A program made the position numbers and the translations under genes. 64,000 nucleotides of DNA, taken from assembly GCA_029565395.1 (NCBI GenBank), contig JAKQOG010000189.1, positions 36,855-100,854 of the forward strand, in the 5' to 3' direction. Of this stretch, positions 29,441-39,174 are shown one piece after another. Each line of letters starts with the position of its first letter. The first letter of the stretch is position 1. The notes under the pieces were generated by a model. The model was not told the origin of the DNA. It saw nothing but the letters and a program-made list of their open reading frames with translations, and searched no databases. The DNA comes from Candidatus Hydrogenedentota bacterium. GTDB taxonomy: Bacteria > Hydrogenedentota > Hydrogenedentia > Hydrogenedentales > CAILVY01.

Positions 29441-31522
29441 CTAGGGTAGCGCTACGCGTAATGCCGTTGCCTTTTCGCGACAGGGCACGCTGGTGTAGGT
29501 GAATCGCTTCACAAGATCTTGGAATCCATCATTGTTGCGGTCTTCGGCAAGCCAGAGACGTTTGAAATCGGTTTGCAGAGTCTCAAATTCCGTGGCAACG
29601 GTATCAAGATCATCCGCCGCCTGCTTCCGGGGCACGGTGGCGTCGTTATAATGTCCCAATGCCAGCAGTTTATGGCCCAAGGCGACATAATACCGCACGC
29701 CAAAGATCCACTGCTCATAATTTTCCTGGTTGCGCCGAACCTTCGCGGATTGCGCATGAAGCGTGGCAAGCGCCGGAGACGCCCGATCAAGAATCTTTTG
29801 GCCCACCGCCGCCGGGTCCGCGATGCGCGTGATCTCCGCATGGGTGAACGGGTCGTGAACAAATTCCCAAATGAACGAAGTGGATACTTCCGTCTCTTTG
29901 CCGTCTTTATCCCGCACCTTAATCAATAAGGCATTCACATCGCTTGCGCGTTCCATCGCGCGCACCGCGGCGTCGTCCGGCAAGCCATATACAATTCGCG
30001 CATAGGCCTTGCGGAAATATTCGCGATCTAAATTTCCGCCGTTCCAGGCACAGGCCCCGTGATACACAAAAGGAAGCCATTCCTCGCCCACAAAGTGAAA
30101 ATGCCCGGCATCGCCCCAGTCCGTCGTTATACTGCCCGACGCTCCATGCTGAACACCCCGCGACACCTCCAAATCCGAAAATTCCGCCGCCTTGTTCACC
30201 CACGGTGTCAACCACACATGACTGTAAATCCACGGCTGGGCAAAGAACTCGAAGCCCTTTTCATGCAACCGCGGGAAATCCTTTTCCCAGGCCGGCTGAT
30301 ACGGCCCCCCAGCGCAATAATAACTGCCGATAATGATATCCTTGGGCAACAGATCGAGTTTGGGCCCCATGCCTGCAAGATGGCCCTGACTGTCCAGCGG
30401 CCCCTGCGTGATCATCAGCCGCCTATTATGTTTTTTCACCTCATCATTCAGTTGAAGAACATACTTGAACACAAGGTCCGTGACTTGTTCGAGGGTGATT
30501 CCTTCTTTTTGGAGGTCATCGATATCAATTTCCGTGATATCGATGTTGAACAATTCGCCGGGAAAGGTTTCGCACAACTCACCGATCATGGCGCAAACCA
30601 TTTGCACCGCTTCCGGTTTGCGAATATCGAAGGTCATAATCCAGGGCATATTCTCGGAGGGGCCAATCCGCAAATGCTGATACTGCGGCTTGCTCAGGAT
30701 GTGATAAGAATGCCCCAGCCCTTGAAACAGCGGATGCACTTCCACCCCCAGCCGCGCGGCATGCGCCGACCATTCTTTTCCTTCCTCCGGCGTCAACCCT
30801 TCCGGCGGTGAGATATCCGGGAACGCTTTGTATTTGTATACATGCTCCAGATAAAACTCCATCTGGTTCATTTTCGCCCATGCGCACACTTCCGACAATT
30901 TTTTTAATGTTTCAAGCTTTGGAACTTGCCCGCGCGAAATGTCTTGTTGGATTCCCCGGTATTTCAGCGACGGCCAATCATATATAGTCATACCCGGCAG
31001 CAAGGTGCGATCCGTTGCGATCTGCGCCAGCGTCGTTACACCATAACGCAACCCCGCCAAAGACCGCGCCGCCAATGTAATGCCCGCGTGATTAATCACC
31101 AGAGCATAACCTTGTTCTACATGCAGGTCTCCCGGCATATCCCCAGTTTTCGCCAAGATCATGATTTTTTTAGCCTCTTCCCCCAGCACAAGATCAATCA
31201 CAGGGCCTTCAGTGTAATCCGTACCAACAGACAGTTCTACACCCAATGCCACTGCAAGCCGTGCTGCGGCCCATTGTGCGAGTTCGCTTGTCTGTTGGTT
31301 TTCCGGCTTAATCGAAATGCCCTTGGCGGAAGTAATATCGAAAGAAACCCCGGGGAGCGCTTGAACCACTTTGGGTTGAGCCAAAATCCAGGTATCCAGC
31401 GAAGTCAATGTCTTACTTACTTCTTCCGCAGTGTTTTGAACACTTTCCTGCGCAGGTATCGGCGCCGTAAAACAAGCGGAAATCAAAAAAAGGCTTATGA
31501 TTGTGCAATGATTTCTTGTCAT
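29441..31522 (-). CDS. Secreted GH20-like (beta-N-acetylhexosaminidase superfamily) glycoside hydrolase
   Basis: Signal peptide; GH20b-like N-domain (LAARSLAGLRYGVTTLAQI), DWPSLKYRGIQQDISRG; TIM-barrel-like middle. Confidence 0.7.
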   Translation of the reverse strand: MTRNHCTIISLFLISACFTAPIPAQESVQNTAEEVSKTLTSLDTWILAQPKVVQALPGVSFDITSAKGISIKPENQQTSELAQWAAARLAVALGVELSVGTDYTEGPVIDLVLGEEAKKIMILAKTGDMPGDLHVEQGYALVINHAGITLAARSLAGLRYGVTTLAQIATDRTLLPGMTIYDWPSLKYRGIQQDISRGQVPKLETLKKLSEVCAWAKMNQMEFYLEHVYKYKAFPDISPPEGLTPEEGKEWSAHAARLGVEVHPLFQGLGHSYHILSKPQYQHLRIGPSENMPWIMTFDIRKPEAVQMVCAMIGELCETFPGELFNIDITEIDIDDLQKEGITLEQVTDLVFKYVLQLNDEVKKHNRRLMITQGPLDSQGHLAGMGPKLDLLPKDIIIGSYYCAGGPYQPAWEKDFPRLHEKGFEFFAQPWIYSHVWLTPWVNKAAEFSDLEVSRGVQHGASGSITTDWGDAGHFHFVGEEWLPFVYHGACAWNGGNLDREYFRKAYARIVYGLPDDAAVRAMERASDVNALLIKVRDKDGKETEVSTSFIWEFVHDPFTHAEITRIADPAAVGQKILDRASPALATLHAQSAKVRRNQENYEQWIFGVRYYVALGHKLLALGHYNDATVPRKQAADDLDTVATEFETLQTDFKRLWLAEDRNNDGFQDLVKRFTYTSVPCREKATALRVALP

Positions 31523-31675
31523 GGCAATCCGACCTCCCTCTTTTAATGCATAACAACGCATTCTTCGTTTTCAATACCCTATTTAACCACCGGTCACGTT
31601 CATATGAATCACACCAGCCAAGTCAGTATACTGAATCCGCACAAAAAAAGCTTGAAACAAAATGAGGAGACAGCA

Positions 31676-33364
31676 ATGTTTTTCATTCATCGCTTTTTGG
31701 CCACATTTTTTGCCTTGGGAATGACTTCTGTTGCCTTAGCTGGCCCCCTTCCTGCCGTGCATTGGAAGCTCTTGGAAGATGGTCAGGATAGTTCGGGGAA
31801 AGCCTGTCACCTGGAAAACCATGGGGTCGAATTTAATGCGGCCGTTCCAGATGGAAGCCGGGCCGCGCGATTCGATGGCCGTTCCGCGTTTCTGGAGGCG
31901 CCCAATCATAGTTCCCCCCAATTTGGTCCCGGTGATTTTACAGTATCCCTGTGGGTATATACCAAGGATGCACTGGATGACACCCTTGGCGATCTGTTGA
32001 GCACGTATGACCCGGCAACCCGCACAGGACTCAATCTCAGCATTTTAACCTGTACCGGCGTGTCGAATTCGCAACCCAATTATCGAAATCTCCATTTTGG
32101 CATCGACAAGGGAACGGAGGTAGACCAGTGGAGCGATTGTGGACGCCCGGGCAACGCTATATTCATTTTCGGGATGGTCGTTCATGAAGGGGCACTATAC
32201 GCGGCAACCTGCGAATCCGGTGTGGGGGAATCCGGGCATGTCTATCGGTACGAAGGCGGCGCCTCCTGGACCGACTGCGGCAGTCCCGGCTCCAGCAACT
32301 CCATAGGCGCATTGGCTGTATACAACGGTGCACTCTATGCGGGCGCTTCTTGGTATGACACGACGGGTTCAGCCCTGGAGGCGTCCCCCAATACCACCCC
32401 CGGCGGAACCATCTACCGCTACGACGGCGGGAAACAATGGGTTGATTGTGGGAGCCTGGAGAATCCCGAAACCGGCAAGGCGATTACCATCGGCGGCCTG
32501 ACGGTATTCAACGGGAAATTGTATGCCACCACGCTGAAAAAAGATGGCTTTGGACTGTATCGCTACGAGGGTAGCGCCACTTGGGCCTACTGTGGAAATC
32601 CGGGACGCCGAGTGCTGAACCCCAGTGTGTTCAACGGCAGCATGTACATGGTTTCTTACGACGCCCCCGGCGGCCCGTTCCGCTATGATGGCGCCAACTG
32701 GTCATACGTCGGCGGCACCATTAATCCCCCCATAGATCAGGACTATTCTTTCGCCGTGTATGGCGGCCAGTTGCACGTCTCCACCTGGCCTAAAGCGTAT
32801 GTGTACCGTATGAACGAAAATTTCACCTGGACCCCCTGCGGGAAACCCGGCGAAGAAAATGAAAGCATGGGCATGATGACCTACAACGGCAAATTGTATG
32901 TTGGGACTTTACCCTCTGCGCGGGTTTACCGTTATGACGATGCAGATAAATGGACGCCCATAGGCCAACAACTCGACACCTCTGAGGGAAAATACCGGCG
33001 GGCGTGGTCCATGGCGATCTTTCAGGGAAAACTGTTCTGCGGAACCCTTCCCTCCGGAAAAATCTTTTGCATGGAAGCAGGAAAAAATGTCACATGCGAC
33101 GTTGCCCTGAAACCCGGCTGGCGGCATATTGCCGCGGTACGCGAATCCGACCGCCTGCGGTTGTTCATTGATGGGCAACCCGTAGCCGAAAGCACAAAGA
33201 GCGACTCAACGAAATATGACCTTGCCACGGACCAGCCGTTACGGATAGGCTCCGGCGCGGGCGATTATTTTTATGGGTGGATGAAGGATCTTCGCATATA
33301 CGAAACAGCCTTGCGGGAACAAGAAATAACCGCTCTCTGCAACGAACAACGCCCTTCCCCATAA
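31676..33364 (+). CDS. Secreted LamG/concanavalin-like protein with seven propeller-like repeats inserted
   Basis: Signal peptide; LamG halves (SAFLEAPNHSSPQFGPGDFTVSLWVYT ... GWRHIAAVRESDRLRLFIDGQPVAES..LRIG..FYGWMKDLRIYETALREQEI) separated by seven xxVYNGxLYxGT...VYRYxG...W repeats. Confidence 0.82.
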   Translation: MFFIHRFLATFFALGMTSVALAGPLPAVHWKLLEDGQDSSGKACHLENHGVEFNAAVPDGSRAARFDGRSAFLEAPNHSSPQFGPGDFTVSLWVYTKDALDDTLGDLLSTYDPATRTGLNLSILTCTGVSNSQPNYRNLHFGIDKGTEVDQWSDCGRPGNAIFIFGMVVHEGALYAATCESGVGESGHVYRYEGGASWTDCGSPGSSNSIGALAVYNGALYAGASWYDTTGSALEASPNTTPGGTIYRYDGGKQWVDCGSLENPETGKAITIGGLTVFNGKLYATTLKKDGFGLYRYEGSATWAYCGNPGRRVLNPSVFNGSMYMVSYDAPGGPFRYDGANWSYVGGTINPPIDQDYSFAVYGGQLHVSTWPKAYVYRMNENFTWTPCGKPGEENESMGMMTYNGKLYVGTLPSARVYRYDDADKWTPIGQQLDTSEGKYRRAWSMAIFQGKLFCGTLPSGKIFCMEAGKNVTCDVALKPGWRHIAAVRESDRLRLFIDGQPVAESTKSDSTKYDLATDQPLRIGSGAGDYFYGWMKDLRIYETALREQEITALCNEQRPSP

Positions 33365-33406
33365 CAGGGCTTTATCCGGAAAATTATCCTCAACGGCCGA
33401 TGATGT

Positions 33407-35032
33407 TTATTTATCCAAGGCCCGGTAATGAACTCCCAACGCGTCCAGACGCATCACATGTGCTTTCAACCGCGCCAGGAAGTCTTCGTAATTACGCTGG
33501 GCCTGCGGAGTCCACGCCGCTTCCGCCAAGGCACACGCGCGCGGGAACGCCATGTATTCCGCATAGTCCGGCGTGGCGATATATTCGCCCCACACTTGGC
33601 CCTGAGTTCCCAATACGTGCTTCAGCGCTTCGGGCTCAAGATCGATGGACATCGGGTCAAATCCATACACCTTTTCCAGCGGGAGATTGCCACCAATTGC
33701 CAAAGGCTCCTTTTCCTTTTTACCCTGGTAATAATCGAAATAGGTGTACGTGGTAGGCGCCATCACCACATCGTTGCCGGCCTTGGCCGCCTCAACCGCC
33801 TTTTCGATTCCGCGCCATGCCATAACCGTGGCGTCCTTCCCCAGGCCGCCCTCCAGAATCTCATCCCAGCCAATCAGCTTGCGGCCCTTGCTCTTTAGAA
33901 ATTCATTCATCCGCGCAATGAAATAGCTCTGCATCTTCGCTTCGTCCGGAATGCCCAACTCTTTCATCCGCTTCTGAACCGCCTCGCTGGCTTTCCATTG
34001 ATCTTTCACCGCCTCATCACCGCCAATATGAATATACGTGCCCGGAAAAATATCCACCACCTCGGCCAGCACATCCTGCAAGAACAAAATGGTGTGTTCT
34101 TCGACGTTGAAAATATTCTTGTTCACGCCCCATGAAGTATGTACGGGGAGTTGTTCGCTCAGATTGCCAAGTTCAGGATAGGATGCAATGGCGGCTTGCG
34201 CATGCCCCGGCATCTCAATCTCGGGCAGGATCGTAATATGCCGTTCCGCGGCATAGACCACCAGTTCGCGAAGGTCGTCCTGGGTATAGAAGCCGCCATG
34301 GCGTTTACCATCAAACGTCTGGTTGTTTTTGCCGGAATGCCCAACCAACGTTTCCTTGCGCCACGCCCCCACTTCCGTCAGTTTTGGGTATTTCTTGATC
34401 TCGATGCGCCACCCCTGGTCATCCGTCAAGTGTAAATGCAACCGGTTCATCTTATGAACAGCCAGCGTATCGATGAATTTCTTGATGAATTCCTTCGGCA
34501 AGAAGTGACGGGCCGTGTCAAGCATCATCCCCCGCCACGCAAAACGCGGGTAATCTTCAATCGCCATCGAGGGTATTTTCCACGATTGCTTTTCCACCTT
34601 ACTGGAATTGAATATCGCTGGTGGAAGCAACTGCCGGAGCGTCTGCACGCCGTTGAACAACCCCGCGGAAGTGGCCGCGGAAAGCGCCACGCCTTCTTTC
34701 CCAACCGTCAACCGGTAACCTTCTTCACCTAATTTTACATCTTCGATCTGCAAGTAAATGGCGTTGGCGGGTGCATCAGATACTGCATTCACGGGCAAGG
34801 CATAGCCGGTGGCTGGGCGCAATACGGAGGCCAGATAGGCAGCCGTTTTCTCCCCTTCCGAATTTCCGGTCTGAAACACGATCTGAGTCTGCTCATTGAG
34901 TTCGAAATACCCCTTGCTTTGTTCCATCTTCACCGGGGCGGGAAGTATGGTGATATCCGCTTTATTGGCCGCCATCAGACTTTCCCCGGCAGCCACGCAT
35001 AGAAAAACACTCATTAAAAACATTCTGTCCAC
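33407..35032 (-). CDS. Beta-N-acetylhexosaminidase (GH20)
   Basis: LHLHLTDDQGWRIEIKKYPKLTEVGAWR; YIHIGGDEAVKDQW (catalytic DE); signal peptide. Confidence 0.95.
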   Translation of the reverse strand: MDRMFLMSVFLCVAAGESLMAANKADITILPAPVKMEQSKGYFELNEQTQIVFQTGNSEGEKTAAYLASVLRPATGYALPVNAVSDAPANAIYLQIEDVKLGEEGYRLTVGKEGVALSAATSAGLFNGVQTLRQLLPPAIFNSSKVEKQSWKIPSMAIEDYPRFAWRGMMLDTARHFLPKEFIKKFIDTLAVHKMNRLHLHLTDDQGWRIEIKKYPKLTEVGAWRKETLVGHSGKNNQTFDGKRHGGFYTQDDLRELVVYAAERHITILPEIEMPGHAQAAIASYPELGNLSEQLPVHTSWGVNKNIFNVEEHTILFLQDVLAEVVDIFPGTYIHIGGDEAVKDQWKASEAVQKRMKELGIPDEAKMQSYFIARMNEFLKSKGRKLIGWDEILEGGLGKDATVMAWRGIEKAVEAAKAGNDVVMAPTTYTYFDYYQGKKEKEPLAIGGNLPLEKVYGFDPMSIDLEPEALKHVLGTQGQVWGEYIATPDYAEYMAFPRACALAEAAWTPQAQRNYEDFLARLKAHVMRLDALGVHYRALDK

Positions 35033-35061
35033 CTGTGCCTTTCATCTTCTTGTTGCTGTGC

Positions 35062-35685
35062 TTATCGTTGTGCGAAGGCGAGCCGAAGCCCCAGGGAGGC
35101 GAATATGCCCGCCGTCAACCAAGCAAAATACTTGGAAACGCCCGGCTTCGTCAAGATAATGTTCCCCACACTGCCGGACAGATACCCTATGGCCGAAAAA
35201 ATAATCACCGCCTGCACCATGAAGATCAGCCCCAGCAGAAGCATCTGCACCGGGACCTTGAAACCGTCCGGAGAGATAAACTGCGGGAGGAAAGCCAGAA
35301 AAAACAATCCCACTTTAGGATTCAACACGTTCATGATAAATCCGCGGCGAAAAAGCATATATCCGCTCACCACGCCATTGTCCTGCTGCTGCAAGAATAT
35401 CGTATGTTCCTTTATCGCTTTATAGGCAAGAAAGAGAAGGTAGGCCGCGCCCGCATACTTGAGAATCAGAAACGCATACGCCGAGGAATACAGCAGGGCC
35501 GAAATCCCCAGCGCCGCCGCCGTCGTATGAATACTCACCCCGCTGCACATGCCCACCGCGGTTATGATGGCGGCGCGCCGGCCCCGGGAGAGGCCTTGCG
35601 CCACCACAAACGTATTATCCGGGCCGGGGGCCAGCGTCAACAATACCGAAGCGCCTAAAAAATACAGTAAGGTCAAACCGTTCAT
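35062..35685 (-). CDS. LysE/RhtB family amino-acid translocator
   Basis: LTLAPGPDNTFVVAQGLSRGRRAAI; LNPKVGLFFLAFLPQF. Confidence 0.92.
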   Translation of the reverse strand: MNGLTLLYFLGASVLLTLAPGPDNTFVVAQGLSRGRRAAIITAVGMCSGVSIHTTAAALGISALLYSSAYAFLILKYAGAAYLLFLAYKAIKEHTIFLQQQDNGVVSGYMLFRRGFIMNVLNPKVGLFFLAFLPQFISPDGFKVPVQMLLLGLIFMVQAVIIFSAIGYLSGSVGNIILTKPGVSKYFAWLTAGIFASLGLRLAFAQR

Positions 35686-35698
35686 TTTGATCTCCTAT

Positions 35699-36118
35699 TT
35701 ACCGATACATGTCCACCCAATCAATACTCAACGTGCCCGAAGTCTGTTCAAAAGCGGTGTCAGGCATAATTACTTCGAGATAGCCCAGCCTGGATATTCG
35801 AGGGGGGTCAGCCCATTTGGAGCCGTCAGAACGCGATACCTGGAACCCTTCCAACCGTCTGAAAGGTTCACACGCCGAATACCGCAATCCTATCCGGAAA
35901 GAGTTGGGAACCGCAGGGCCCGTAAAGGTCACGGCCGCCCCTCCGATCCCGGAAGGACAGGTAATAAGAAGCACGGGCAAGTCACTTCCATGAATAAATG
36001 TTCCTTGATCTTCTACTTTTTGAAAAGACATGGTTATGTTTTCAGTCTGTACTGGGCAATACGAACAGCCGATAAACAACAGCATTATCATGATGCCCAG
36101 GGTATATCTTGATATCAT
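35699..36118 (-). CDS. Putative lipoprotein, unknown function
   Basis: MISRYTLGIMIMLLFIGCSYC: hydrophobic signal with lipobox-like LFIGC. Confidence 0.5.
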   Translation of the reverse strand: MISRYTLGIMIMLLFIGCSYCPVQTENITMSFQKVEDQGTFIHGSDLPVLLITCPSGIGGAAVTFTGPAVPNSFRIGLRYSACEPFRRLEGFQVSRSDGSKWADPPRISRLGYLEVIMPDTAFEQTSGTLSIDWVDMYR

Positions 36119-36179
36119 AAAAGGTGTTTCCAAAGGCATTGAATTTTGAGTATAAGTATACCTGAACTACTGCTTTCTA

Positions 36180-38558
36180 TTATTCCACCTTAATAAACCG
36201 TTTTGCGCCTAATAGATTGTTGCCCGAAAGGGTTATACTGTAATAACCCGGCAATGCTTCTGGCGGGATCTGGACGGTGACTTCACCAGGGGCAGAAACC
36301 AACTCCGAGGGCGCAATTAAGCCCGGGGCGGTTAATTGGACCTTCAGGGGCGCCTTTACAGGAGGCGCTGGGGCAATGGGGGAAATTTGAAGGGTCAATG
36401 ATTCACCTGGATGCGCGGCAGCAGGCTGGGCTATGTCCACAAAGTTGGGACCACCGGCTTCTGACAGGACAATTAAAGCCCAATTCGTTGTAAGGTGGAA
36501 CACCAGGGAATCGCCACTGCGTTCCGCTTCCAAAGGACTCCAGGTGAGCGTTTGCACATCGCAGAGTGATATCGTCAACGGTTCTTTTATATCAGCAATC
36601 CAATCCGTAACAGCAAGTGAATATTCATCATGTTTATCCGACAACCCTGTCGCCGCAGGCCATTGAAGCGGCTCCGCACAGGCCGAACGCAATACAACAA
36701 CCGCCCAGTAGTCTTCCCTCTTGAATTGCCGCGCCACCACCTGGGGGTCCGAAGCTTTTGGATCGTTGTCCGCGACATCTCCTTCCGCCAAGGCCTTATG
36801 CACAGGATGCCGGGCACACAGCCAGTTCCCTTCCAGCGTTTCCAGGTTTTGCTCGGAGGCGATTCGGCCCCCAGCCAATCCCGCCACCGAACCCCATACC
36901 TGCCCAGCTTGCGAATAGGCAAAGGAACGGTACGGCCCCACCGCGAGCCTCATGGAGGGAAGATCGCGCGGATACACTTGTGTCAGCGCGCCATGAAACC
37001 ACTGCCCATACCAGTCCACGGGGGCTTCTGTCGTTAGTAAGGCATTAGGATTCACCGCCAGCGCCGCGGCGCGCACTTTCATCAATAATTGCTTTATCCA
37101 CTCGTTGTATCCAAAGGGCGAGGGATGCTTATGCGCAGGATTGTAACAAGGCAGAAAATAGAACCCCAGCGAATCGAGCCGGATCCCATCCGCCCCGGTA
37201 TCACGCAACAACCGCCCTGCGGTTTCAACAAGATGATCCTGCCATTCCACACACCCGGGACACATATGGAAAAACCCCTGTTTGGTGTAAGGGCCGTTAA
37301 TATTCCCCTCTTTGTTCATGATCGACCACCGCTCGGCCTTTCCCGATTTTGCCAACTCACTCTCCTTATAAACAATATACCCTTCTATGTATAGCGTGAG
37401 GTGTCGGCCCAACTGATGCACTTTCACTATGCCCTCCCGCATCGCCGCCGCCCCGCCCATGTCCTCCCGTACGACATTGTCACCATCCGTATGTACGCCA
37501 TAGAGCATCGAACCTCGGCTGTAAAAGGCGTATTCGGTGTTATCAAAAGGAAGTCTCAGATGCGCACGGGGCAATTCAGAGAAACTTTCCAACGCTGTCT
37601 GTGTACCATTCTCCGGCTGGATGCCAGGACCACCCTTTTTATAATGCCGTCCTTCCCAGGAGTCGCAGTCTTGAAACCATTGTGGCAACCCGGCATGGGG
37701 ATAGGCCTTGTCATACCAAGCCCTGTACGCCCGGGCGGCAGGCCGCCAATCGCCGGTATAGACCAACAGGCGCACGGAGGGCAATTCGAATGACGCGCCC
37801 GGAGCAAGAGTCAACGGCGGAAAATAGGCCACCTCAATCGCAGGTTCGTTTAACCGCAACTGCTTCGCTTTCGCTTCCGGATCCATGACAATAAGACCGA
37901 ACGCACTCTTTGTTGCCGGATCCCACAATGCATGCCACTGCATGCTCCACTGCCCCCCATGTCCGCAAAAACCGCCATGTTGCTCCCACGCAGGACCATA
38001 GGTTCCTGCCTGATTCATTATCGTGGCCAGGTTTCCCGTAGCGGTCTCGCCAAGATGTATTCCGCCCAACCAAGGAAATACCGGGAGAATTGCCTGAGGC
38101 GCGGGGCCTGTGTTACGAATTTTCAAGGACCAATCGGAGTATCCAGAGTCCCTTTCCATCGCTATGCCCAATTCAATCTCAAGATCCTGCCCTGCATACA
38201 GCAACGAAAGGCGGTTTTCCTCCTGGCGCACCGCCTTTACTTTGCAGTTATCGGGATTCAAAACGGTCTGAGCAATTGCGGCAGGATCATCGCCTAATTC
38301 GTATTCCTTGCGAAAGTCCAAGTAAATACGAAATGGGAATTGCCCCTCGGTCAATTCTTTCAGGCATTCATCATGCAAGGAAGCATTGCAGATTCCCTTT
38401 AATACACCGCTGTCGCGATCAAAGTTAATCTGGCAAAAGGAATTTTTCAGACTGACGGCATTATCATGCTCTTCCGCGGCCAGTGCGGATATTGGCGCAG
38501 CCAGTATTCCCACATTTAGCCAAAACAAAATGAAACCGCATATCTTCGGATGTCTCAT
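36180..38558 (-). CDS. Secreted DUF6259-like/alpha-galactosidase-like (TIM-barrel) protein
   Basis: Signal peptide; GADGIRLDSLGFYFLPCYNPAHKHPSPFGYNEW; beta-sandwich N-terminal half. Confidence 0.6.
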   Translation of the reverse strand: MRHPKICGFILFWLNVGILAAPISALAAEEHDNAVSLKNSFCQINFDRDSGVLKGICNASLHDECLKELTEGQFPFRIYLDFRKEYELGDDPAAIAQTVLNPDNCKVKAVRQEENRLSLLYAGQDLEIELGIAMERDSGYSDWSLKIRNTGPAPQAILPVFPWLGGIHLGETATGNLATIMNQAGTYGPAWEQHGGFCGHGGQWSMQWHALWDPATKSAFGLIVMDPEAKAKQLRLNEPAIEVAYFPPLTLAPGASFELPSVRLLVYTGDWRPAARAYRAWYDKAYPHAGLPQWFQDCDSWEGRHYKKGGPGIQPENGTQTALESFSELPRAHLRLPFDNTEYAFYSRGSMLYGVHTDGDNVVREDMGGAAAMREGIVKVHQLGRHLTLYIEGYIVYKESELAKSGKAERWSIMNKEGNINGPYTKQGFFHMCPGCVEWQDHLVETAGRLLRDTGADGIRLDSLGFYFLPCYNPAHKHPSPFGYNEWIKQLLMKVRAAALAVNPNALLTTEAPVDWYGQWFHGALTQVYPRDLPSMRLAVGPYRSFAYSQAGQVWGSVAGLAGGRIASEQNLETLEGNWLCARHPVHKALAEGDVADNDPKASDPQVVARQFKREDYWAVVVLRSACAEPLQWPAATGLSDKHDEYSLAVTDWIADIKEPLTISLCDVQTLTWSPLEAERSGDSLVFHLTTNWALIVLSEAGGPNFVDIAQPAAAHPGESLTLQISPIAPAPPVKAPLKVQLTAPGLIAPSELVSAPGEVTVQIPPEALPGYYSITLSGNNLLGAKRFIKVE

Positions 38559-38706
38559 GCGAAGTATCCTTTACGTTTGGTTCGATTTCGGGAACTACCC
38601 TGAGCGTAGTGGGTGTATTCCATGGAAATCAATGTGAACACAGGGCTGACACAGCAACCATGAACAAATTATTGCTTTTTTACAGTAGTTTCACAACCAT
38701 CACTCC

Positions 38707-38775
38707 CGCGCAGGCGGGAATCGAGAAGGAATGAAATAAATCAATGTTAGCGGGCCTGGATTCCCGCCTGCGGGG
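38707..38775 (+). repeat. Inverted repeat of CCGCaGGCGGGAATC type
   Basis: CCCGCGCAGGCGGGAATC (~38705-38722) versus GATTCCCGCCTGCGGGG (~38759-38775). Confidence 0.6.
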
Positions 38776-38934
38776 CCTTCCGAAAATATCCGGTTACATT
38801 TGTTTCGCCCTTTCAGGGCTTTTTATTGTTGGATGCATTTACCCAGGGCGTCGCTTCGCTTGCCCTGGGTTCAGGAATTCCTATCTGGTGAAGCCCTGAA
38901 AGGGCGGAACACACTCAACCTGGTTTTCGGAAGG
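38776..38934 (+). repeat. Nested composite inverted repeat with central REP-like palindrome
   Basis: Outer CCTTCCGAAAA/TTTTCGGAAGG (38776-38786/38924-38934), middle CGCCCTTTCAGGGCT/AGCCCTGAAAGGGCG (38806-38820/38892-38906), centre CCCAGGGCGTCGCTTCGCTTGCCCTGGG (38842-38869). Confidence 0.8.
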
Positions 38935-39000
38935 TCCATTTCGCGGGAATGACGGTGAAAAATAATCCGAGCGTTTATTTGACGATCACCGCAAACTTGA

Positions 39001-39070
39001 TTGTACGTATCTTCTCTTGTGTACGTATCTTCTCTTGTGTACGCATCTTCTCTTGTGTATGTATCTTCTC
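39001..39070 (+). repeat. Tandem direct repeat, 18-bp unit TTGTGTACGTATCTTCTC, ~4 copies
   Basis: Units at 39001-39016 (partial), 39017-39034, 39035-39052, 39053-39070, with one or two substitutions. Confidence 0.95.
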
Positions 39071-39174
39071 TTGGTGAAAATGATGCTCACTTTAACGTAC
39101 ACTAGACACGCATCGAAAAATGGCATCGTCGTTTTTATCAAAGAATCGTAAAATAAAACTCCGGGAGTTTCGAC

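Noticed and set aside
35035-35658. Plus-strand 207-aa ORF
   Set aside because: Antisense to the LysE-family gene, which has clear family motifs.
39001-39070. Possible CRISPR array
   Set aside because: 18-bp units are directly abutting with no unique spacers and no cas genes in the window.
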